Shown here piece by piece: positions 10,937-21,195 of a stretch of DNA of 64,000 nt. The notes under the pieces are model-generated. The model saw only the letters and a list, made by a program, of their open reading frames with translations. It was not told where the DNA came from and searched no databases. Every line of letters starts with the position of its first letter. The stretch's first letter is position 1. Source of the DNA: Endomychus coccineus (Eukaryota > Arthropoda > Insecta > Coleoptera > Endomychidae); assembly GCA_958510875.1 (NCBI GenBank), contig OY294067.1:101972010-102036009 (forward strand), in the 5' to 3' direction. Position numbers and translations under genes: made by a program.

Positions 10937-11088
10937 GGTGGGATAATATTGGCGATGACAGTGAGAATATTACGTTGAAACTTTTCGATTCAAATTCTCA
11001 TTTTGGTAATATTACCCCAAGGTCAGGGTAATATTACCTTATCTTCTTTCGGTAATATTCTCCCTTGCTATCACTATAAATTATGTCC
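10937..11088. repeat. MITE-like element built from TAATATTAC palindromes
   Basis: GATGACAGTGAGAATATTAC near the left end matches, inverted, GGTAATATTCTCCCTTGCTATCAC at the right. Inside is GGTAATATTACC twice, 10 bases apart, each a perfect 12-bp palindrome. The 150-bp unit has no coding frame. Confidence 0.55.
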
Positions 11089-11159
11089 TTGAATATTGCA
11101 TTTAGCATTAGTTGATAACCCCAAGCTTTGAAAATGCCAGTGTCGAAACATTTCGTCAG

Positions 11160-11290
11160 CAATTAAAAATTAAATGTAAGTTTTTGTGTAAATTTGAGTT
11201 TAATTCTCCAACTTTAAAAAGTTTTAAAATGATTTTATACTACGTAAACGCCAAAACCATAGACGTAATAAAAGTAAAGAAAAGAATAGA
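11160..11290 (+). repeat. Dispersed repeat family X, copy 2
   Basis: AATTAAATGTAAG, TGTGTAAATTTGAGTTTAAT, CTCCAACTTT and ACGTAAACGCCAAAACCATAG lie in the same order (inverted) as in the copy at 7255-7390. It shares the central part with the hairpin at 13738-13910. Confidence 0.5.
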
Positions 11291-12330
11291 TGATGGTATT
11301 TATTACAAAAAAAACTCTTTCTCAAAATTTGAGTACAATAATTATTAAAAAAAATAAACTACAAATAATTTTCAAGCGTATATTAACATTTCAGGAAGGA
11401 AAACGTTACTGAAGTGAGTTGATTTAAATTACCTTATTTTCGTACAAGAAAGTCATTACAGAAGTATTGCCCATTCTTCGTTGAACACTATATAACAACG
11501 TTGAATGAAAAAAATTTGTAAAATATGGAATTCAATTTTATTTATTTTTTATTTAAAAGTGCTGACCGTTCTTACATGCCACAATTATTAACGCGAATAT
11601 TTGCCAAGTTATACTACCCAATACTCTTTCAAACGGCCTACTACGTAAATATGTCGGCTACTGCATAGAGACTCACGGGCTCTAGACTACCAAGAGCCTA
11701 TTAAGAAAATGTGCTGCCGTCGTTTGACTTGTACCGCTCTCAAAGTATCGACAATATTATTTTTGAAGCGATAGGGCGGTCTCATAATAGCCCTGACTTT
11801 GATATGTTTATGTGCATAATAAATATAATAATACCGGATCTGTCGGTAGGCTACGGCTAGACTTGCATAAGGCAATACATGAAGAAACGAGCGGGCGCAC
11901 GCAAATTGGCGATTTCAGAGTAGTACTGTTTGACTGTTTCCAATGGGACCGAAGGCTCAAATTATGGTATGGGAGCAGTGTTTGTTTAAAACGTTTGCAA
12001 CTATATTGTTTCGTTTATCGCTCGTCTTTATATTTATTTGTTGTAACGCTGTTTAGTGTTATTTTAAGTCGGTTGAAGATGCCAAAACGATTGAAAAGAC
12101 TGAGTATAGTGTAAGTAATATTTAGAAATAAATTTTAAAACTTATGTTTGCAAGAAAGTAGTAATGTAGAAAATCCGACGACCAAAACCAGAATTGAATC
12201 TTAACCAATCGGACAGGGTAGGGCTAGGGACGGAATCGTACTTCCACGAGTTTTATGAGGAAATTCATACAAAATGTCAATGTTTATGGATATGATAAAG
12301 TGAACTATTTTATTCTGAATCATGCAGTTC
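11291..12330. other. Spacer, no gene seen
   Basis: Contains a 100-codon plus-strand frame (11812-12114) with a hydrophobic stretch (LYCFVYRSSLYLFVVTLFSV) and no recognised domain; it may be part of the hAT-like relic that follows or chance. Nothing else is supported. Confidence 0.4.
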
Positions 12331-12334
12331 AGTT

Positions 12335-12720
12335 TTGACAAAATATTTTAAACATAACGATCAGGTGACTAAAGATAGCTGTATTTTAAAGAAAATTATC
12401 AATAGTGGAAATTTGGAACAAGTAGTAAAAGGGCATGATGAAAAAGGATATCAAAATCGTGGGATTTTGTTGGAATTAATCGATGTTTCATCAGAATTGG
12501 ATGTAATTTTGAAAGACATTTAGACGAGGCAACGATTCATAATGGTACATCAAAGACTGTGCAGAATGAAATCTTGAAAGTAAACTTGCAGTAAGTCGTC
12601 GATAAATTAAAGAGCCAATTAATCAAAGTCTATGTTTACAAATTCAGAGCGTTGAGACAACTGATCTTTTGAAATCAAGGTCGAATGGTTTTGATAGTAA
12701 GAAATTACTGCAAATGCAAA
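12335..12720 (+). pseudogene. ZMYM1/TTF-type hAT transposase-like relic
   Basis: The frame at 12335-12523 has GYQNRGILLELIDVSSELD, and after a frame break come DEATIHNGTSKTVQNEI-like residues. A RGNFLELL...(S/A)K-TIQNEI pattern is typical of the ZMYM1-like / TTF-type hAT-derived proteins that are abundant in insect genomes. Only about 120 codons remain, with stops, so it is non-functional. Target duplications and ends were not found. Confidence 0.5.
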
Positions 12721-13404
12721 ATGATCGTTATGCGGTGTGTGCCGTCCACGTGGCCGGCCGGCTATTTCAATTTGGTTAAAATTGTATAGTAGGTGCCTAT
12801 ACCTAATTCGTGCTACATAATAAAATTATTTGCCTATTTCCATAACACTGATAATAATAATCGGCAAAATATACACCTGTGTCGATCTTCAAAAATAAAG
12901 TAGTTATCGTCCAGTCTTTATAATTAATAGTCTAGCCCAGCTATTTAAAAAAGAAATGCCGTGTCCCACATTCTCGCCTATATTACGGCAGCTCTGACGA
13001 TCTGTCGCAAGCTTAAATAGGCCAGATGCAGGGGGAATTTCTGTATTAAAACACCGCCCTCCCTTAGATTTCCCCGTTAAGGGATTGTTTCTTAGGACTT
13101 GTTGTGAAAGGTTTGCGACGCCAATTTTTTTTATATATAGAGGCATCATCAAATGACAAATGCAGAAGTATGTTTCTTGAACTTTTAATTCTAAAAATTT
13201 GTCGACGGGGTCGATGTATATTTGCCTTAGATTATATAACAGATATTTGTAAATATAATTTTTGTTGAAAGCCAGCTTTCTAATCAAATAAAGATTTCAC
13301 ACATTCTCATGTGTGGGAAGGAATAATAATACATGACAAATATTTTCAATGTTTACTTTCAACACCATTCTCAAACTAATTCGGATTAACTAAAAGCAAC
13401 CTAA

Positions 13405-14677
13405 CTATGCTGGTACACCCAGCTCTTCATCTGTCCATTCATTGGGATCTGGATATGGAAACTCACCCTGTATAATAAAAAACAATCATTAAAAAAATTA
13501 TGATATCTGGTTAGCATATTTCAGCTAAAATTTAGTAAGATATGTATCATTTCCATCAATCAAACTGTTGGCATCAATATAAAGCAAAACAAGTTATTCA
13601 CGAATAAAAGGTATGTTGTCGTCACCAATCAGTGGTGGACCTAGAACAACTTTTATTATATTAAAGTGCTTGAAGACTCTTAAAACTTTGAAATATCTCA
13701 TTTTCATGGGACTTTATCTGCACAGGTTTTGTCTTTACATAGTGTAAAATCATTTCAACTTTTGGAAGTTGGACAATTAAACTCAAATTTACACAATACC
13801 TGTAACATTTAATCTAGAAATTAATTGTAGATTAAATGTTACTAGTTTTGTGTAAATTTGAGTTTAATTCCCAACTTTCGAAAATGTTTCACAACTGTTT
13901 TACATTAAGATCAAATCACAAAACTGTTAATTAGATAATTATTTATAAAGTAAAAGATCTGAAGTTGAGAAAACTCATCCTCACATATTAAAATCTATGT
14001 TGTTTAGTTAGTTCTTCATACTCGCTGGTAATAAGTTAAGGTTTCTGAAGAGATGATTTGGAAATAATTGAAATTTATTCAATCCTATTCCTGTTATTGT
14101 CGTGAACCAGTTCATAAATGTAATTATTTATGAAGTGTTTCTCCATGTATAATAGATAGTTCAATATTAATAAGCATATTAAATCATCATCAATGTTAGT
14201 GAAATTCCTTCAAGAAGGCCATCGGAACAATCTGACAATATACCTTCACTGTCACATCGGTTCTATTTATTTCTGCTCTTTAAAGCCTTATATCAATAAC
14301 CTACTTCGTAACTTATAATTTTGGGTTCGATTTCAGATTGTTACATAAAGGAAAAACATAGAAGAATTTTAAAATATTCCTTACATATATGTGATCTGGT
14401 TCTGTAAAAGTATGCCACAAAACCCACCACCATGCAAATCCTTGAACGGCTGTAGCTATATTATGGATATTTTTGGAAGGCACATCTGCTCCTATGCGAT
14501 AATACCATCTAAAATATTATTTCGACGGATAATGTGAATTACTTAAGATACATTACATAACTCGATTTAAAATACGAACCCATGCGAAGATGTTCTAGAT
14601 GATTGTATTAATTGTAAATTATTCCGGGAAAGTAATTTAGCTGCTAGAACTGCAGCTAAACCTCTTGAACCAATCAT
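13405..14677 (-). CDS. NDUFB2: NDUFB2, mitochondrial complex I subunit (B8-type accessory subunit, beta subcomplex 2)
   Basis: Three minus-strand exons: 14677-14580 (start ATG 14677-14675), 14508-14385 and 13467-13405 (stop TAG), 94 residues. The junctions are in phases 2 and 0 and give continuous sense. Exon 1 is a basic, amphipathic leader (MIGSRGLAAVLAAKLLSRNN), as expected for mitochondrial import. Exon 2 carries one membrane helix with AWWWVLWHTFTEPDHIY. Exon 3 is GEFPYPDPNEWTDEELGVPA, the family signature (F-x-YPDP-x-x-WTDEELG). The protein is a single-pass accessory subunit of the complex I membrane arm. Donor 1 is the weak GTTCGT; donor 2 is GTAAGG. Intron 2 (13468-14384) contains a hairpin repeat. 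A P-like element begins 252 bp upstream of the start codon. Confidence 0.92.
13738..13910. repeat. Hairpin of repeat family X inside NDUFB2 intron 2
   Basis: TTAAACTCAAATTTACACAA, CTGTAACATTTAATCTA at the left return inverted as TAGATTAAATGTTACTAG, TTTGTGTAAATTTGAGTTTAA. The outer arms TAAAATCATTTCAACTTTTG and its partner continue to about 13910. The total is about 170 bp with a 10-base loop. The arms match the single-armed copies at 7255 and 11160. Confidence 0.65.
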
Positions 14678-14928
14678 CACTCTGATTAGGTTTTCAGAAC
14701 AGCATAATTTATAATTTAAGAGTAATGTCAACTAGTTGTTTTGTAACGTCAGTCAACTCGTTTTGAAGGTAACTGACAGAAGTACCACAGAGCACAGAGT
14801 ACTAGGTTAAATAACTATTATTCTTTGAATATACTCGTTAGGTAATAATACTTCGATGGGTATAATTATATTTATTTTCTGTGGTTCTATGAATATCGGG
14901 CTACAGCACAATAAAAATACCGAATATG

Positions 14929-15918
14929 CACGGTCGTACATACAGGTCTGGAAACTCTATGGTTGACATGGGTCTCTTACGCGTCGCCAAACTCGTAGTC
15001 CCTCGCTCAGCCACTAGCTTGCGCTTGGATCACGAAGTGGTAAAACGATTTCTTCCCGGAATCGCAAGCAGTGTTACTAAGTATTCTGATTTGAGAGAGG
15101 AATAGAACTGTTACTCTTGACAAAATATATTACTCACCTTGAAAATAACTTCCCCTTTTTCGCACACATAAAAGACCTCGTTAAAACACATTCTTTCCGG
15201 AGTATGTACTTATTATCTAAGGTTTTTTTTGGTAGTAATTTAAAAAGGAAATGTATGAAAATAATCGATCGTATATAAACATTTTTTTAATTAAATTAGG
15301 ATTACAATCAAAATACATGTATACTAGTTTAGTATGTTGTCTTTCATTATGTTTACAATCAAAATACATGTATACTAGTTTAGAATCGAAATACATGTGT
15401 ACTGGTTTAGTATGTTGTCTTTCATTATGTTTACAATATATACATTATACACTAAAACCTCCGGTACTGTACACTCGGCGGGTCCGGAAACCTCGGCTAT
15501 GTCGACGCTGCCAATTTTTCTCGTAACTCAATATTTACTATTCTGATTTGAGAGAGGAATATAACTGTTACTCTTGTCAAACTCACCTTAAAAATAACTT
15601 CATAAAAGACCTCGTTAAAACGATTTCTATCCGGAATCGCAAGCATCCACTTTTTCGCATTTCCGCATCTTTCAGCACTTTAAAAACAGAAGTTTCTTGC
15701 TTTACACTTTTATACCCCGTTTTGCATTTCGGCACAATGCACGATTTCGTCATTTGTTTCTAAAAACGCAGGTATTCCTTGTGTTGACAAGTCAACTGAC
15801 AGTTGTCAGAGAATACTCTTACGTGGCGTCTTTTGGTACTACGCGAAAGTCGACGCTTAGCGGTCCCACTTCTCACATAGTAAACAACCTCGAGTTTCCA
15901 GACAATATATGTATTTTT
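14929..15918 (-). mobile_element. Non-autonomous P-superfamily element, copy 2, rearranged
   Basis: The left end CACGGTCGTACATACAGGTC is intact. The right end is decayed (GAGTTTCCAGACAATATATG), so the boundary near 15918 is approximate and no target duplication can be read. The THAP remnant lies on the minus strand at about 15760-15600. The segment TTCTGATTTGAGAGAGGAAT...TAAAAGACCTCGTTAAAA is present twice (15080-15190 and 15540-15625). Between them are about 330 foreign bases that include a local tandem duplication. It starts 252 bp upstream of the NDUFB2 start codon. Confidence 0.7.
15300..15440. repeat. Local tandem duplication inside P-like copy 2
   Basis: AAATACATGTATACTAGTTTA occurs at 15309 and 15360, and a diverged unit AAATACATGTGTACTGGTTTA at 15389. 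The segment GTATGTTGTCTTTCATTATG occurs twice. The frame over it (91 codons) is repetitive only because of this and is not a gene. Confidence 0.7.
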
Positions 15919-16545
15919 AGCATACATTAAATGCAACTCTCCTTTTGATAGAGCTTAGCGGTTTTTTGCATTCTCTTAAGGAAGGTATTTGTAAACTTTG
16001 ATACTTATGCTTGGCCGGGGGATTTGATATACAATTTTTTAAATTGCATTTTGGTGCACTTTTTAATGAACTTCCTGAATATTGCTTGAAGTGCTTCAAA
16101 ACTTGTAGTTAGAGGGTTTCAAGGTTCCTGATTGTGAATCTGACATCAAAATGATTGTAAAAAATATCTATCTTGCATTAATATGCATTTTATTATGCAC
16201 TTTTTTCTTCATTTCTTTAATATTGTCTGAAATCAGTTGAAAATAGCTACTCGGGGGTTTTCGAGGTCGCTGATTACGGATCCGATATCAAAGCTATAAG
16301 AAAATTGATAGATTGCATAATTAAATGCAATTTAACCTCGTCGTTATACCGGACCTCGAGTTACGCCGGGCTTTGGATATGTAAAGATGAAGCATTTCAT
16401 AAGCAAACATAAAGATTTTTATATTTTTACAACAATTTGTACATGGTGCATGTTACTCATTTTTATCTGGATCAAAAACATTATTTGAATCTGACAGCTC
16501 AGCAATTTCATCTTCTGAATAATTATCTTCTTGTCTGGTATCGGG

Positions 16546-16881
16546 TTATTCAACATTTGTGCAGTTGATCCCATTGCATTTTTTGCATGCCATTGTGCAG
16601 GTAAATCCACTTTTTCTACAACCACATATTTTTTCGCAATTAGTCACGCACCCACAAGATATAATATTTATTAGTTCTTCTGGTGCTGCTGGTTGTGTCA
16701 TCGGAATCGGCTCAAAATATTGATTGACCCATTTCCATCCCCACTTGGAGGGTGCTAAGTAATTGATGACATTATCAACATCTACCTCGTCCATACTGTC
16801 CTCCTCAATTATGTCTGGATTTGTTTGACAATATTGGAAACCATACAACCAATTTTGCACTTGTAGGTAAACACGTTTCAA
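16546..16881 (-). pseudogene. Cys8 C-terminal block of element A, left arm
   Basis: The minus strand encodes RVYLQVQNWLYGFQYC, then KWGWKWVNQYFEPIPMTQ and an eight-cysteine module C-G-C-x3-C-x3-C-G-C-R-K-x4-C-x3-C-x2-C. All of these cysteines are kept here, while the right arm has lost one (ICGC in this arm, ICGG in the right). Upstream on the same strand (17239-16940) the arm carries LLHAFTGCDTTSAFFNKEK, the third nuclease motif. An in-frame TAA after LVPTT (near 16906) separates the two parts, the same stop as in the right arm. Confidence 0.65.
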
Positions 16882-17150
16882 ACGTGTAAAGGCGTGTTAT
16901 GTTGTTGGTACAAGAGACGTACTGCTTTCTTTTTTGAGGTCACACTGGCAATGTTGCACCATATAAAACCAGCAACAACTGGCATCCGTGTTCCAATAAA
17001 TCTTCAATTTCAAGATATTTTTCTTTGAACTTTTCTGCATGCTCTTGGAGATCTGGATATTTTTCGAAGCTTTTGAAAAATTTTCTTTTTTCCTTATTGA
17101 AGAAAGCGGACGTAGTATCGCACCCGGTAAATGCGTGCAATAATAAAATA

Positions 17151-18098
17151 TTTGAAATGACTGACAAACAAGTCGTTGTAGTATCCGAAGATACGGATGT
17201 TCTTGTCCTATTGATCGCACTTGCGCCCTCAAAAAGCAAAATTTATTTTTATGAACCACCTTCTGGCTTAAAAACTGATGAAACTTATTCAAGTGATAGT
17301 TTTGACGAGTATAAGCTATGTAAGCCGCATATTTTATTATTGTACGCATTTACCGGGTACGATGCTACGTCCGCTTTCTTCAATAAGGGAAAACGAATAT
17401 TTTTCAAAAACTTCGAAAAATATCCAGATCTCCAAGAGCATGCAGAAAAGTTTAAAGAAAAATATCTTGAAATTGAAGATTTATTGGAACACGGATGCCA
17501 GTTGTTGCTGGTTTTATATGGTGCAACATTAAGCTTCCGCAAGCACAACATACCTGCAGAATACCAGGTACCAATATTAGAGCTCTCACACATCCTGAGA
17601 TGTAGGTCGTTTGCCAGTGTGACCTCAAAAAAGAAAGCAGTACGTCTCTGTACTCTTGTACCAACAACATAAGACGCCTTTACACAACATTTGAAACGTG
17701 TTTACCTACAAGTGCAAAATTGGTTGTATGGTTTCCAATACATAATTGAGGACAGTATGGACGAGGTAGATGTTGATAATGTCATCAATCACTTAGCACC
17801 CTCCAAGTGGGGATGGAAATGGGTCAATCAATATTTTGAGCCGATTCCGATGACACAACCCGCAGCACCAGAAGAACTAATAAATGTTATATCTTGTGGG
17901 TGCGTGATTAATTGCGAAAAAATATGTGGTGGTAGAAAAAGTGGATTTACCTGCACAATGGCATGCAAAAAATGCAATGGGATCAACTGCACAAATGTTG
18001 AATTACCCGATACCAGACAAGAAGATAATTATTCAGATGATGAATTTGCTGAGCTGTCAGATTCAAATGATGTTTATAATCCAGATAAAAATGAGTAA
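17151..18098 (+). pseudogene. XPG/FEN1-like nuclease plus Cys8 protein of element A, right arm (N-terminus absent)
   Basis: Reading starts in the unique centre with VVVVSEDTDVLVLLIAL, then LLLYAFTGYDATSAFFNKGK, then LEHGCQLLLVLYGA, the DAFTQHLKRVYLQVQNWL block and the cysteine module ending near 18000. The DTD-VLVLL strand and the G(C/Y)D-T-S-F-x-x-KGK turn resemble the I-domain and helix-two-turn-helix of XPG/FEN1 nucleases. Lesions are a TAA at 17670-17672, a cysteine to glycine change and a short insertion just before the stop. The part before the DTD motif is missing. Encoded by the mobile element, not by a host gene. Confidence 0.65.
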
Positions 18099-18618
18099 CA
18101 TGTATCATGTACAAATTGTTGCAAAAAAATATAAAAATCTTTATGTTTGCTTATGAAATGCTTCATCTTTACATATCCGAATCCCGGTGTAACTCGAGGT
18201 CCGGTATAACGACGAGGTTAAATTGCATTTAATTATGCAATCTATCAATTTCCTTATAACTTTGACATCGGATTCGTAATCAGCGACCTCGAAAACCCCC
18301 GAGTAGCTATTTTCAACTGATTTCAGACAATATTAAAGAAATGAAGAAATAAGTGCATAATAAAATGCATTTTCAAATGCATATTAATGCAAGATAGATA
18401 TTTTTTTTAATCATATTGAAGTCAGATTCACAATCAGGGACCTTGAAACCCTCTAACTACAAGTTTTCAAGCACTTACAAGCAATATTCAGGAAGTTCAT
18501 TATAAAGTGCACTAAAATGCACTTAAAAAATTTGTGCATCAAATCCCCCGGTCAAGCTTAAGTAACAAAGTTTACAAATACCTTCCTTAAGAGAATGCAA
18601 CAAACCGCTAGGCTCTAT

Positions 18619-18839
18619 TAATCCACGTAACGTTTTTCCTAAGTTTTGTGAAAATCGGCCTAAATACAACGTACTAATACATTACCTCGTTGAACAGTGA
18701 CAACACGTTTATTAGTCCTAGACAGCTGTTCACTATGATCTGTCATTATGAGTCAATAATGAGTCGCCTACCGAGTCTCGTAGTCACGTGATGAGAAGTG
18801 GGTTGTCAAGACAACTATGATGGCTCAAGGTTACTTAGC
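18619..18839. other. Flank of element A, no gene seen
   Basis: Unassigned sequence between element A and the tandem repeat array. Confidence 0.4.
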
Positions 18840-19245
18840 CTCCATATTGAATTTTCTAATTTTGACTAAAAAATCATGATCTCCGACCTCAAAATCCCAC
18901 ACATACCAATTTTGAAAAGAATGGTGCCACAATCACCTAGCTCGTCCGCCATTTTGAATTTTGACTAAAAAATCATGGTGTCCGAACCCAAAAACTCCCA
19001 TAACAATTTTCAAAAAATCGGACAGTTATCACAAAACTTCTACCATGATGAATTTTGACTAAAAAATCGTGATTTCCGATCCCAAAATTCCTACACCAAT
19101 TTTGAATATAATCTGACCATAATCACAAAACTCGTCCGCCATCGTGAAATTTGACTAAAAAATCATGATCTTCCGACCTCAAAGACCCCCTCAATTTTAA
19201 ATAGAATAGGATCATATATTCACAAAACTCGTTTCTCATCTTGAA
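18840..19245. repeat. Degenerate tandem repeat, about 4 units of about 95-105 bp
   Basis: Each unit starts TTTTGACTAAAAAATCATGAT (units near 18855, 18957, 19044 and 19147) and continues with CCGACCTCAAAATCCC, ACCAATTTTGAA and CACAAAACTCGTCCGCCAT. Units differ by about 15-25 percent. A short (GATA)n-like tract follows at 19347-19365. Arrays like this are often internal parts of non-autonomous transposons. Confidence 0.75.
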
Positions 19246-21117
19246 GCTGCAGATTTGTTTTCTCTTCTAAATATGCCATAATGATGGACACCTGCCAAAT
19301 TTCATCGAACTAAAAGTGGGTCAAAATTCACCCGAACATACAAATAGATAGATCGATAGATAAACAAGGCAAGTTTAATAAAAGCTTCTACTGATTTAGA
19401 AATCTTTATGTCACATTGAAATTATGATGTATTTCACAACTCTTAGGTTTTATACTGATACTTGCTGTCACATGGAATATCAAAATATGCCACATAAATA
19501 CATAACAGACGGTCACGTCATATCGATGACTTTAATCTTAAAAAAAAATGTTGGACACTTCTGCAGCTTAAATATAGGTTTTTCTTTTAAATTTTTTTTC
19601 GATAAGCAAATTTTGGACCGATTACAATTCTTCCCTTACTACACTGTAAATTACGTATAGAGAGGGAAGTGAAAATCATAACTACCAAAGGATTCATTGA
19701 ATCGATGCAAAGCATTTACAGTAAATTTAAGTTAATTTCAACAAAAACAATTATTGAAGCAAACTTAAATTTAAACGTTACTTGAAACTGTTAATAACAA
19801 ACGGCGGCGAATCAAAGGTCTAGGGGCTGGTATACGCGGCTGCTACTCAATAGGCTCTGGTTCGATCCTCAGAAACCGATAATTTGTTTTTGTAATAACA
19901 TGTTCTTAGTCACAGCGATTCAATCATGTTTGGTCAAACGAATTAGGTATTAAGAGGATGTGTATGTTGATTGTCGTATGTTGCGACTACCGGAGTGAAC
20001 AGAGATATGTTACCCCTTGTCGCGTCTCCACCATAATAAACCTGCGAGTTGGGAAAAGAAACCACGATAGCAGCACCTTCGCTCACGAAAACGACTTAAT
20101 AATACTATTATTATAGTAAATTATTTCTATTTCCCTCACTATACGTGGTGTAAAGAAAGTTATGTAATCGGTGTATAAAATTACCTCCGGATTTTCGTGT
20201 TTTAAGTCTTTCTGGAACCATCTACAATATTGTTGAGTTAATTAGTCTGTGCGTGTGTATGCGCATAAACCACTATAGACGATTGCGCTATTGCTATGGT
20301 AGTACGAATTTTAAATTTCGTAATTTCGCAGTTGTGAAATTAGGAACTGCATTATTTCAGAGCTACTTTGGACATTCATCTTCAATTTCTCAAATGGAAC
20401 TATAGTATTTTATTGAAACATATGAATACAGTTTACACTTTTCCTGGTATAAATATTAACTAGCCGAAGTGTAACGTCACATATTTACATTTAACAAATG
20501 AATCTCTAAGCACAAAGTTTATGGCATGTACGAATATCATGAGTAGATATGCCAATCATTGTTAAAGATTGAATAATGTTTCAAAATAATTTATTTATCT
20601 ACAACCCTTGAAACAAGGACTTCTTATCCAACTCATTTTGCACGAGATAAGGAATTTATCACCACACACGTTTTCCTTGTCTCATTGCTTTTCAATCAAT
20701 CAAATTAGATCAATGAAAAGAGCAGTATTGTGGTTAACATGGAAACGAAGCGTTTTCACCCAATTTCTAAAACCATCATCTTAGTATTAAATAATGTTCT
20801 CTGGTTTTCCTAAGTCATGACAAATTTAGAATTATATTTAAAGTTTATTTTCATTATTTTCGCCCTGGAAAAGTTTGTACAATATACATTTGATAACGCT
20901 TCATTAACATACTTAAGTGATTGCCCAACTCATGCTATGCACTCAATGTGAATCATTATTCGTATTTAAGCCATGGATAGATGGATGTATATGTGTCAAC
21001 AAATGCATGATAATTTATATCCAATGGGAATAAACGATAATTTAAAATTTTAATTAAATTAAAAGTTGAGCTTAATAATCTAGGTTAATGTAGATGAAGT
21101 AAAATATGAACATCATG
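19246..21117. other. METTL4 3' flank, no gene seen
   Basis: No convincing coding exon. A possible tRNA-like patch at 19826-19872 is listed apart. The rest is AT-rich and unassigned. Confidence 0.5.
19826..19872 (+). repeat. Possible tRNA-derived SINE remnant
   Basis: GGTTCGATCC at 19859-19868 fits a tRNA B box exactly. GGCTGGTATACGCGG about 35 bases earlier is a loose A-box match. A full cloverleaf with a paired acceptor stem could not be drawn, so a functional tRNA gene is not claimed. Confidence 0.25.
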
Positions 21118-21123
21118 TTTATT
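21118..21123 (-). terminator. METTL4 poly(A) signal candidate
   Basis: AATAAA on the minus strand, 73 bases past the METTL4 stop codon. Position and exact match are as expected for the main polyadenylation signal. Confidence 0.5.
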
Positions 21124-21195
21124 GAAGAATTAAACCATTTTATAGATTCATTAGTTTTGATTTAATAAACATAAGCATAGTTCATAATTTGTAAT

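Larger units (their letters stand above)
15948..18618. mobile_element. Palindromic element with XPG-like nuclease and Cys8 remnant (Academ-like), element A
   Basis: Two inverted arms, 15948-17152 and 17329-18618, flank a unique centre of about 175 bp. The ends are TAGAGCTTAGCGGTTT and, inverted, AACCGCTAGGCTCTA. Each arm carries the same C-terminal coding block, on the minus strand at left and the plus strand at right. The element may be an internally folded copy of a DNA transposon. Within each arm a motif (GGGTTTCAAGGTTCCTGATT and GGGGTTTTCGAGGTCGCTGA) is present twice, about 140 bp apart. Clear target duplications are not visible (left TGA, right TTA). Superfamily assignment rests on the encoded motifs and is an inference. 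Confidence 0.7.

Noticed and set aside
12904..13287. 127-codon minus-strand frame next to NDUFB2
   Set aside because: No domain or splice link to NDUFB2; composition is like the surrounding spacer. NDUFB2 has its own stop at 13405.
15251..15526. 91-codon frame with repeated SKYMYTSL units
   Set aside because: The repeats come from a local DNA duplication inside a P-like element; there is no conservation or signal for a protein.
16897..17349. 150-codon minus frame over the centre of element A
   Set aside because: It reads through the palindrome in a mixture of frames; only the final part overlaps the true nuclease frame.
19826..19872. tRNA gene
   Set aside because: B box fits, but no acceptor stem or anticodon arm could be folded; at most a SINE trace.
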